In this document: in pieces, positions 16,212 through 23,026 of the stretch
How the letters are laid out: the number at the start of each line of letters is the position of its first letter
Numbering within the stretch: position 1 is the first letter of the stretch
NCBI GenBank assembly: GCA_019638275.1
Contig: JAHBUC010000006.1
Span: 62,001-126,000 of the forward strand
DNA length: 64,000 bases
Direction: 5' to 3'
Source of the DNA: Cyclobacteriaceae bacterium
GTDB taxonomy: Bacteria; Bacteroidota; Bacteroidia; Cytophagales; Cyclobacteriaceae
The notes under the pieces: generated by a model
Seen by the model: the letters and a program-made list of their open reading frames with translations, nothing else
Told to the model about the DNA's origin: nothing
Database searches by the model: none
Translations under genes and position numbers: made by a program

Positions 16212-16784
16212 CTAAATCTTCACATGCGCCCAATTCTGTCCCGACTTAATGCGGTAGAGTTGCATTTCCGAAATCCCGAATTGTTTGGAAAGAATTTTCA
16301 TCCGCGTTTTTCCTTCAACAAGCTTTTTCTTGATGAGTTTTACCCGTTCCGTGGTAAGCTTTTGCCCTCGCCCGCTAAATTCTGCTTTGGATTGTTTGTA
16401 GTTTGGATCCTTCACCATGTGTACATCCTTTTCAGCTTTGGTGGCCCACTTCAGGTTTCGGTAGTAGTTGTTTTCCTTTTTGTGATCGATGTGAATCACA
16501 AACTTGTGTGAACCGCTTGGCTTCTCACAGAAGTGTTCCGCTACCAGCCGGTGTACCAAAAAGCCCTTGCTGCTTCCGTTTTTGCGAAGCTGAATGCCCG
16601 GATAATTTTTGATGTAGCTGTACCGCAAGAAATACCCGTTGTCGTGCGTTTCCCAAAAGGCCACCACGCGACCAAAATTTGAAATAGCGTAGCGTTGTCC
16701 ATCGCTTCCTTTGAATCCGCGGAGCGTAACCCATTTTTCGGATGAATGGAATTTCAGTTTTTCGATTTTTCTTCCTGTGCTCAT
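16212..16784 (-). CDS. NUMOD4/HNH endonuclease-like protein
   Basis: The 190-residue protein begins with a NUMOD4-like segment (EKWVTLRGFKGSDGQRYAIS, NFGRVV) and a middle HNH-like domain (VHRLVAEHFC, HKFVIHIDHKKENNYYRNLKWAT). The C-terminus carries a helix-turn-helix (KKLVEGKTRMKILSKQFGIS) that probably binds DNA. This is the organisation of free-standing phage- or intron-type homing endonucleases. The HNH core keeps IDHKKxNNxxxNL, so catalysis is possible. It lies 3 bp from the aminotransferase gene on the same strand and has no intron or phage context. It could be a domesticated or recently inserted selfish gene. Confidence 0.78.
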   Translation of the reverse strand: MSTGRKIEKLKFHSSEKWVTLRGFKGSDGQRYAISNFGRVVAFWETHDNGYFLRYSYIKNYPGIQLRKNGSSKGFLVHRLVAEHFCEKPSGSHKFVIHIDHKKENNYYRNLKWATKAEKDVHMVKDPNYKQSKAEFSGRGQKLTTERVKLIKKKLVEGKTRMKILSKQFGISEMQLYRIKSGQNWAHVKI

Positions 16785-16787
16785 ATA

Positions 16788-17693
16788 TCAGAATGGTAAT
16801 TTTTCAGCATACAGTGGAATAAGGTCGTGAAAGTGATGCTGCAGTTTACGGAGCAACTGAATGCCTGAACGATTGATGATTTTTCTTCCATCAATTTCAT
16901 GCACGGGTGTCAGTTCGCCCATGGTTCCGGTAGCAAACACTTCATCGGCTGTATAGAATTCTGTTAGGGACAGGTTTCGTTCTTCAAATGGGATTTTATG
17001 TGTGTTGCAAAGTTCCAACACCAATCCACGTGTAATGCCATGCAAACAGGCATCAGCAAAAGGGGTAAACACGTTGCCATCTTTTACCATAAACAAATTG
17101 GTATCGTTGAGTTCAGCAACAAAACCATTATGGTCGAGCATGATGGCGGCATCTACACCGGCAACATTTGCCTGAATCTTGGCTAAGATGTTATTCAATA
17201 AATTATTGTGATGGATTTTAGAATCCAGAAATTGCGGATTGTTTCTGCGCTGTGAACTGGTGATTACCCGAATGCCTTGCTCATTATTATAGACCAGCGG
17301 TTTCCACTCGGCTAATACAATCAGGCAGCAACCTTTGGTATTCAGCCGAGGGTCCATACCGGAGGTAACTTTTTCACCACGGGTAAGGGTAAGCCTGATG
17401 TGCGCTTCATCGCGCATGCCATTGGCTTCAAGCGTTTCGAAAATGGCTTTTTTGATTTCTTGTTTGGACGGAATATTGACAAATGCCAGGGTATGTGCCG
17501 AAGCTTCCAGCCGGTCGAGGTGTTTATCGAGACAGAAAATGCCTCCATTGTATACGCGTAGTCCTTCCCACACGGCATCACCGCCCTGCACGGAACTATC
17601 GAACACAGAAACTTTCGCATCGTTCCGCGAAAGCAACTTGCCGCCAACATGAATTTTTATGTCAGCGTTTTTTGGATTGTACGCCTGAAGCAT
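16788..17693 (-). CDS. Class IV aminotransferase (branched-chain type)
   Basis: The 301-residue protein has the fold-type IV PLP enzyme features: VSVFDSSVQGGDAVWEGLRVYNGG at the start, the PLP lysine Lys159 in LDSKIHHNNLLN, and VAELNDTNLFMV near the cofactor phosphate. It also has the GITRGLVLELC and ATGTMGELTPVHEID segments. It transfers an amino group between branched-chain or D-amino acids and 2-oxo acids. ATG 17693 is preferred over an upstream one, because the usual family start is LQAYN. It lies directly downstream of the sulfotransferase-like gene (72 bp), which is in turn close to DUF819. Fusions of the first two proteins exist in plants as far as I recall, which suggests a joint pathway. 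Confidence 0.86.
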   Translation of the reverse strand: MLQAYNPKNADIKIHVGGKLLSRNDAKVSVFDSSVQGGDAVWEGLRVYNGGIFCLDKHLDRLEASAHTLAFVNIPSKQEIKKAIFETLEANGMRDEAHIRLTLTRGEKVTSGMDPRLNTKGCCLIVLAEWKPLVYNNEQGIRVITSSQRRNNPQFLDSKIHHNNLLNNILAKIQANVAGVDAAIMLDHNGFVAELNDTNLFMVKDGNVFTPFADACLHGITRGLVLELCNTHKIPFEERNLSLTEFYTADEVFATGTMGELTPVHEIDGRKIINRSGIQLLRKLQHHFHDLIPLYAEKLPF

Positions 17694-17765
17694 AGACACT
17701 AAATAAAAAAGCAACTGTTAATGAGCCGGGGGGACTAAGACTAACGCTCAGTTGGAATGTAACCG

Positions 17766-18479
17766 TTACGGTTTGATGGCAAAAGGTAATAACTTTTCGT
17801 AAAAGATACGTGCTTCTTTGAATAAAGAATTTAAATTTTGTGGTAGCGGCCTGTTACTGGTCTGTTGTTTTTCAAATCCGGTTGATTTATGCACATTGGC
17901 ATACCAGTAGGGAGCCCAAACACCATCGTATGGCTTTGGCCCCGCAGGCCAGGTGAGCATGGCTTCTTCAAACGGTAACCCGATGGCGGCACAGGTTTTT
18001 CGCAGTACGCTTTCCGGGTTCTCTAATAAAAGGTTTGTGTCCAGTACAACAGGCTTTTTTCCGGAAGCGGCCAGTTTTTCAAACAAGTTATATTGATATT
18101 CAATCCCAATATCACGCATTACCGGCTGATCGATTACCTGGGCATAGGAGGCTATGATTTGTTTTGGGTTGCGGATCAGGAAGATGTTCTCACACGTTTC
18201 GTATGGAAAGTGCTGCAACACCTCCAGGTGATGGGCCATATTTTTGATGAAGTAAACAGGCCGGGTGTGCTCTGTAAATAATTGCGCTAATACTTTTTCC
18301 TCTTTGTGAGGCTGATTTTTTAAAACTTCATCCTTACCGGGATGTACAATACCTGTTTTAAGAAAGTAGACGGCATAAAAAGGTTCATCCACTACTGTTG
18401 TATCGCTGCGCTGAGCAAACGAATACATAAGGGCAGTGGAAATGTTACGTGGACTGGAGATGATGTGAATGGTTTTCAT
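17766..18479 (-). CDS. Sulfotransferase-like P-loop protein
   Basis: The 237-residue protein starts MKTIHIISSPRNISTALMYS, a 5'-PSB loop of the sulfotransferase superfamily, with DTTVVDEPFYAVYF after it. The 3'-phosphate-binding motif is NIFLIRNPKQIIASYAQ. This is the pattern of the Bacteroidota sulfotransferase group adjacent to branched-chain aminotransferase genes. PAPS-dependent sulfonation of a small molecule is possible but the acceptor is unknown. The start at 18479 gives 13 bp between this gene and the stop of the DUF819 gene, so a three-gene operon DUF819, sulfotransferase-like, aminotransferase is likely. Confidence 0.78.
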   Translation of the reverse strand: MKTIHIISSPRNISTALMYSFAQRSDTTVVDEPFYAVYFLKTGIVHPGKDEVLKNQPHKEEKVLAQLFTEHTRPVYFIKNMAHHLEVLQHFPYETCENIFLIRNPKQIIASYAQVIDQPVMRDIGIEYQYNLFEKLAASGKKPVVLDTNLLLENPESVLRKTCAAIGLPFEEAMLTWPAGPKPYDGVWAPYWYANVHKSTGFEKQQTSNRPLPQNLNSLFKEARIFYEKLLPFAIKP

Positions 18480-18492
18480 AAAGTGACAACGC

Positions 18493-19743
18493 TTAAGGGG
18501 CAACCGCCTGCATCATAATACCACACAGCCACGCACCGTATGTTCCCAAGGCATAACCCAGTACCGCCAGAAGCACACCTACCGGTGCCAATGATGGATG
18601 AAAAGCAGACGCAACAATGGGCGCAGAAGCTGCCCCACCAATGTTGGCCATGCTTCCCACAGCGGTAAAAAAGAATGGCGCCTTGATGAGTTTGGCCGTG
18701 AGTAATAAAATCCCAACATGAATGAGTATCCATATACCGCCCACCATGAACAATTCAATATTATAATAGATAGACTTCAAGTCCATCTGCATACCAATGG
18801 TGGCCACCAATACATATAACAAGAGACTGCCTAATCGTGAAGCCCCAACACCTTCAAGGTTACGTGCCTTTGTAAACGATAAAATTAAACCAAACGTGGT
18901 AGCCAGTACTACAATCCAGAAAAAGGGAGAGTCCAGACTAAGCCGATCGAGCTCCCATTCAGGTGGCAGGCTTTTTATATACGGAACAATATAGTCCGAC
19001 AAGAAATGTGAAAGCCCGGTTAGTCCAAAACCAATTCCAAAAATCAGCATGGTATCGGCAAGTTTTGGCATTTTCATTACGCTTAACCGGAAATTTTCAA
19101 TGCGCCTTTTCACATCTTCAATGGCCGATGAGTCGGCTTTGAAGGCAGCATCAATTTTATCGGCACGACCAGCGCCATATAAAATGGCTGCTGTCCATAC
19201 ATTGGCAACAATCACGTCCACGGTAACCATAATCGAAAACAACGCAGCACTGGCGCCAAACACTTCAAGCATAGCTGCCTGATTCGCACCACCACCAATC
19301 CAGCTTCCGGCCACAGTAGTCATGCCCCGCCATACGGCATCGGTACCTTCACCTCCCACAAGATCCGGATTGAAAACCGATACGATCATGATGGCGAGCG
19401 GTCCGCCAATAACAACACCAACCGTACCCGCCAAAAACATGATTACCGCTTTTGGACCCAGTCGCATAATGGCTTTCAGATCGATGCTTAAGGTGAGCAA
19501 TACCAAACTTGCCGGTAGCAAGTAGCGCGAGGCTATTTTATATAACCCGGATTGTTCACCGGAAATAATACCGGTAGAATTTAAGATGGAGGGAAGAAAA
19601 TAGCAAAGCAGGAGTGAAGGCACATAGGTATAAAACTTTTGCCAGAACGGCTTTTCACTGCTGGCGGTTTTAAACACAAATGCCAGGATGACCATTAACA
19701 GGCCTAATACAACTGCATCGTTGGTGATCAGCGGTTCATGCAT
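18493..19743 (-). CDS. DUF819 family integral membrane protein
   Basis: The 416-residue protein has about ten to eleven membrane helices along its whole length, starting LLMVILAFVFKTASSEKPFW. It has typical DUF819 segments: YVPSLLLCYFLPSILNSTGI near the start, WIGGGANQAAMLEVFGAS in the middle, and the repeated second half with GSMANIGGAASAPIVASAF and LGYALGTYGAWLCGIM at the end. The internal duplication and GGxxN motifs resemble secondary transporters, and homologues are sometimes called keratin-like or uncharacterised transporters; the substrate is unknown. It is the first gene of an operon with the sulfotransferase-like and aminotransferase genes, which hints at an amino-acid-related substrate. 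Confidence 0.86.
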   Translation of the reverse strand: MHEPLITNDAVVLGLLMVILAFVFKTASSEKPFWQKFYTYVPSLLLCYFLPSILNSTGIISGEQSGLYKIASRYLLPASLVLLTLSIDLKAIMRLGPKAVIMFLAGTVGVVIGGPLAIMIVSVFNPDLVGGEGTDAVWRGMTTVAGSWIGGGANQAAMLEVFGASAALFSIMVTVDVIVANVWTAAILYGAGRADKIDAAFKADSSAIEDVKRRIENFRLSVMKMPKLADTMLIFGIGFGLTGLSHFLSDYIVPYIKSLPPEWELDRLSLDSPFFWIVVLATTFGLILSFTKARNLEGVGASRLGSLLLYVLVATIGMQMDLKSIYYNIELFMVGGIWILIHVGILLLTAKLIKAPFFFTAVGSMANIGGAASAPIVASAFHPSLAPVGVLLAVLGYALGTYGAWLCGIMMQAVAP

Positions 19744-19771
19744 GCGGTTTCAGGTTTGGTGCTCGACAATA

Positions 19772-21268
19772 CTACCAAATTGATTTCAATTCGTAGGCCT
19801 CGGTTGAAAGAAGTTTTACCTCACCATCACCATAAATTTTGAGCTGTGTAAAATCTTCAGTAGGAAAGAAAATGGCTGTCATGCAACTTACCCCACCATC
19901 GGCAAACAATTCAACGGAAGCCACATCCACAAAAATGTGTAGCGTAAGGATGTGGCTGTCTGAAAAGCGGGGCGCGTATTGAATACCGACAAAATCAGTG
20001 GAAAATTCTTTTTTACCTGGATTGGTGCGATCAATGTAGAACCAGTTGCTTTCGCGATCATAGCCTATTCGGATGTTTTCATTCTTGCTATTAAATAGCT
20101 CAATGCCGAAATCTTTTGCAGCGGTTTCATTGAGATCAAACTCAACTTTCACTTCAGCCAATCCCGTATGGATAAAGGGTTGATCAACCGTTATATCTTT
20201 TCGTTCTGTGCGAAGTTGCTCCACTTCTTTGGAAGGCGTTGAAACGAGACGAATACCAGCGCTTGTGTTGTGTAACGAAAGATCGCGCGGAAGCGTCATG
20301 GCGCTGCGCCACGTTTCTGTGGGCACAACCTGTGCGTAATTCCAATTGCTCATCCATCCTAAAAATATAGTTCTGCCATCGGGAGCATTGCCCCACGTAA
20401 CACCGGCATAGTTGTCACGGCCATAATCGATAAAGCGTTCGGTTGACGGACCATGTTCACTGGTAAATGTTTTGCCATCAAAATTGCCGATGAAATATTG
20501 TGTGCCTGAACCACCATTCGGACTGCCCGGATTGATGCTCACCAATAAAACCCATCTTGTTTCAGTTGTTCCGGTTACAGGCAGTTGAAACAGATCCGGA
20601 CATTCCCATACGCCACCGTGGTTGCCGTGCTCGCGACCAAATTCACCGGTCAGTTCCCAATCTTTTAAATTTTTTGATCGGAAAAATTGAATGCGGTTGG
20701 CCACGGCCAACGACATGATCCAATGTTCAGATTCTACATGCCAGAAAACTTTCGGATCGCGAAAATCTTTTTCTCCCGGATTTTTAATTACTGGATTGTT
20801 CTCATACTTCGTCCACGTGTGACCCTTGTCGTTGCTGAAAGCAATGGCTTGTGTTTCGTAACCTTGTTTGTCGTAGGTGAAAATGGCTACCAATGGTTTT
20901 TCATTTCCGGATTGAAAGCCAGCAGTGTTGTTGGCATCTACAACGGCACTACCAGAAAAGATGTAGCCCAGCGAATCCGGATATAGGGCAATCGGCAAAT
21001 GTTCCCAGTGAATTAAATCTTTGCTCACGGCATGTCCCCAATGCATGGGGCCCCACATGGTGCTGTCGGGGTAGTGTTGGTAGAAGAGGTGATATTCACC
21101 ATTGTAATACACCATGCCGTTGGGATCGTTCATCCATTTGGCAGGAGGAGAGAAGTGGAATTGGGGACGATGAGGTTCAATAATAGTTGCTGTTTCAGGT
21201 TCTTTTTTTGAGCAGGAGATTACCGTGGTCAATAAAGCGATAAGGAATAGGTTTTGTAAGAGTCGCAT
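19772..21268 (-). CDS. GH32 fructan/sucrose hydrolase, lipoprotein
   Basis: The 498-residue precursor has a lipoprotein signal (lipobox VISC, Cys19). The five-bladed propeller of glycoside hydrolase family 32 has all three catalytic acids. The nucleophile is Asp48 in WMNDPNG, the transition-state stabiliser is Asp171 in FRDPKV, and the acid/base is Glu222 in ECPDLF. A C-terminal beta-sandwich (about 350-498) is present. It hydrolyses terminal beta-fructosides from levan, inulin or sucrose. Lipidation places it in the outer or inner membrane rather than free in the medium. It stands alone, without the SusC/SusD pair of a classic fructan locus, so import of fructose would need another system. 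Confidence 0.92.
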   Translation of the reverse strand: MRLLQNLFLIALLTTVISCSKKEPETATIIEPHRPQFHFSPPAKWMNDPNGMVYYNGEYHLFYQHYPDSTMWGPMHWGHAVSKDLIHWEHLPIALYPDSLGYIFSGSAVVDANNTAGFQSGNEKPLVAIFTYDKQGYETQAIAFSNDKGHTWTKYENNPVIKNPGEKDFRDPKVFWHVESEHWIMSLAVANRIQFFRSKNLKDWELTGEFGREHGNHGGVWECPDLFQLPVTGTTETRWVLLVSINPGSPNGGSGTQYFIGNFDGKTFTSEHGPSTERFIDYGRDNYAGVTWGNAPDGRTIFLGWMSNWNYAQVVPTETWRSAMTLPRDLSLHNTSAGIRLVSTPSKEVEQLRTERKDITVDQPFIHTGLAEVKVEFDLNETAAKDFGIELFNSKNENIRIGYDRESNWFYIDRTNPGKKEFSTDFVGIQYAPRFSDSHILTLHIFVDVASVELFADGGVSCMTAIFFPTEDFTQLKIYGDGEVKLLSTEAYELKSIW

Positions 21269-21298
21269 AAGCGTTAGGTTTTATTCGGTACAGTTCAG

Positions 21299-21658
21299 TT
21301 ACTTTTTAACCACCAGCAAGAAGTAATTGTTATCCATTTCCAGGTAGCCTTGTTCATAGCAGTAATGGTAGATGGCGCCTTCCTTGGTTTTATACAGACT
21401 TGTAAAATAGGTAAAATCGAAACCCTTTTCGTTGAGCTTGGATCGATTCACCCGGCATTTTCCCTCGGGGTTGAGCTCCATCAATATACGCCTGTTCTTG
21501 CGCAAAATGTTGTTCACATTGCGGATGTAGTTGGTCTCATCACTGTTTAATTTGTTGTTGTAACTGATGCGACACTGGTCGGAACAAAATTTTTTATCTG
21601 CCCGGCCTTTAATTTTATCGCCACACTCCAAACAAACCTTTTCTTCTGTTTTCGCCAT
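21299..21658 (-). CDS. Small zinc-ribbon protein
   Basis: The 119-residue protein begins with a treble-clef/zinc-ribbon motif, CLECGDKIKGRADKKFCSDQC (Cys9, Cys12, Cys25, Cys29). A lysine- and arginine-rich helical part with NNILRKNRRIL follows, then an aromatic C-terminus (FDFTYFTSLYKTKEG, GAIYHYCYEQGY). The metal site together with the basic helices suggests nucleic-acid binding, as in DUF2116-like proteins. It is divergent from the ssb gene across a 226-bp gap that contains five phased 10-bp repeats, and those may regulate both genes. The start is the ATG in front of the conserved AKTEEKVC region. Confidence 0.7.
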   Translation of the reverse strand: MAKTEEKVCLECGDKIKGRADKKFCSDQCRISYNNKLNSDETNYIRNVNNILRKNRRILMELNPEGKCRVNRSKLNEKGFDFTYFTSLYKTKEGAIYHYCYEQGYLEMDNNYFLLVVKK

Positions 21659-21688
21659 GATTTCGGGGGTTTTTGAGGTTTTTATATC

Positions 21689-21738
21689 CGTTTATAAACG
21701 TTTACAAACGAATATAACCGAAAGTAAGCGATTATCAT
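21689..21738. promoter_or_regulatory. Five tandem 10-bp units between divergent genes
   Basis: The sequence consists of consecutive decamers that each start with CG: CGTTTATAAA, CGTTTACAAA, CGAATATAAC, CGAAAGTAAG and CGATTATCAT. The consensus is CG(T/A)(T/A)TA(T/C)AA. A period of 10 bp keeps every unit on the same face of the helix, which is the behaviour expected of a multimeric DNA-binding protein or of intrinsic curvature. The block lies 30 bp from the start of the zinc-ribbon gene and about 150 bp before ssb. Confidence 0.5.
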
Positions 21739-21794
21739 ACGACTCCGTTTTTTTTCTCCCCACACCTTTGCATCGTCAATCGACAACAAACCGG

Positions 21795-21848
21795 TTGACG
21801 CTCACGCTTCGACAGGCCTACCTGTCTGGCAGGCAGGCTCAGCGTGGC
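21795..21848. repeat. REP-like palindrome in the ssb leader
   Basis: Outer arms CACGCT and AGCGTG enclose CTTCGACAGG, a CCTACCTGTCTGGCAGGCAGG core and GGCTCAG. The arms match the widespread CTTCGACAGGCTCAG type repeat, here split by a second palindromic repeat (CCTGCCTG family). It lies about 40 bp upstream of the ssb ATG, presumably within its untranslated leader. Confidence 0.6.
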
Positions 21849-21884
21849 AAGAATGTGTATGTTAAACAATTAAATTATACAGTT

Positions 21885-22217
21885 ATGAAAAGTTTGAGAA
21901 ACAGCGTGCAATTGATCGGTCGTTTAGGCAAAGATCCTGAAGTGAAAGTGTATGGCGAGAAGAAGAAAGCTTCTTTTTCTATTGCCACTACAGACTCGTA
22001 CAAGAATGCGAAAGGCGAGAAGGTGGAGGACATGCAATGGCACAACATCGTGATCTGGGGTAGCCTGGCTGGCGTAGCTGAAAAGTACCTGAAGAAAGGA
22101 CAGGAAGTGTGTGTTGAAGGTAAGCTTGTGCACCGCAACTACGAGACCACCGAAGGTGAGAAGCGTTACGTTACCGAGATTAATGTAAACGACCTGCTTA
22201 TGTTGAGCGGTAAGTAA
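21885..22217 (+). CDS. ssb: Single-stranded DNA-binding protein
   Basis: The 110-residue protein is an OB-fold SSB: NSVQLIGRLGKDPEVKVYGE, then FSIATTDSYKN, and WHNIVIWGSLAGVAEKYLKKG, followed by VCVEGKLVHRNYE. It binds single-stranded DNA as a tetramer. The open frame extends upstream into the leader, but ATG 21885 is where homology starts. It ends right after the OB fold (VNDLLMLSGK) and lacks the flexible linker and acidic DxDIPF tip that recruits other replication proteins. It therefore looks like a short accessory SSB rather than the main replication SSB. An intrinsic terminator follows. Confidence 0.92.
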   Translation: MKSLRNSVQLIGRLGKDPEVKVYGEKKKASFSIATTDSYKNAKGEKVEDMQWHNIVIWGSLAGVAEKYLKKGQEVCVEGKLVHRNYETTEGEKRYVTEINVNDLLMLSGK

Positions 22218-22235
22218 TACCGTTTACCGATGAAG

Positions 22236-22270
22236 AAAAGCCTGGCTCAGAAATGGGTCGGGCTTTTTTA
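22236..22270 (+). terminator. Intrinsic terminator of ssb
   Basis: AAAGCCTG (about 22237-22244) pairs with CGGGCTTT (about 22259-22266), with one G-T pair, followed by a run of T residues and preceded by A residues. It lies 19 bp after the ssb stop and looks like a standard rho-independent terminator. Confidence 0.7.
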
Positions 22271-22362
22271 TTAGGCGGTCTGTGATACACAGACCGAGGA
22301 GAATGGAATTTTTTTTGCGACTTCCTTTGCGCACTTGGCGCCTTTGCGTGAAAATTTAGAGT

Positions 22363-22903
22363 CTAGAGCTCCGCAATAGAAATATTCATCGGTATTCCTT
22401 TTTTACCTTTTTCATGCAAAGCACGATCGGCTGCCCGGCTTAAATCAAGATTGCGAAATGCTTCTACGGATATACCTGCCTGCCTCCGCATACAGTTCAT
22501 AATATGCAGCCTGAATTTCGTCTAAGGTATAAATGTAAGCCCGGTGTGTGGCGCCCCGATCGGCTTTGAATGACACTACGGCTTTTTCCGGGTTATCCGA
22601 AAGCGTTACGTCTTGTCCATGGTTAAGCACAAATGTCTTGATTTCTTCACGAAGACCTTCCAGGCTACTTCTCACTTCACCATTCACCATAAACTTATCG
22701 GCTGAGTTGATCTGAACCGTAAATAAGTTTCGTTTGTGAATCGGGGCAACGGGAGCATGAATAGGCTGTGGCAAAACAATCGCCAATCCCTTTTCATTCG
22801 TGATTTGGGTGGTGATCATGAAGAAGGTCAACATCAAAAAGGCAATATCGGCCAGGGAGCCTGCACTCAGTTCAGGCCGGGTTAATGATCCGGAGTAGCG
22901 CAT
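22363..22903 (-). pseudogene. ExbD/TolR-like biopolymer transport gene, frameshifted by a 4-bp duplication
   Basis: The open frame from 22903 gives an ExbD-like protein with an N-terminal membrane helix (GSLADIAFLMLTFFMITTQI, with the functional Asp). A periplasmic domain follows up to IQAAYYELYAEA. It then ends after an odd tail (GRYIRRSISQS) at 22445. In the neighbouring frame the reading continues to 22363 with VEAFRNLDLSRAADRALHEK and then GKKGIPMNISIAEL, which is the normal Bacteroidota ExbD ending. The junction contains GGCAGGCA. Removing one GGCA unit restores a continuous frame (AEAGISVEAFRNLDL) of about 178 residues. No ExbB or TonB gene lies nearby, so any product would depend on partners elsewhere. 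The truncated form lacks about 30 C-terminal residues. Confidence 0.78.
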
Positions 22904-23026
22904 ACGATTTTCTTTTGACTTCAGAATATTCAGCCTCCGGTAAAGTCACGTTTCCGCCAATCAAATTTTGTAATTCTTCCGCGGCTTTATGCGTTATAGA
23001 TGGTGTGTAAATTGTAATTTTCGGCA

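Noticed and set aside
17694..17714. Longer start of the aminotransferase
   Set aside because: The additional seven residues are not seen in the family, and the ATG at 17693 fits the conserved start.
21567..21884. Longer SSB start upstream of 21885
   Set aside because: It would include promoter-like and repeat sequence, and similarity to SSB begins at the ATG at 21885.
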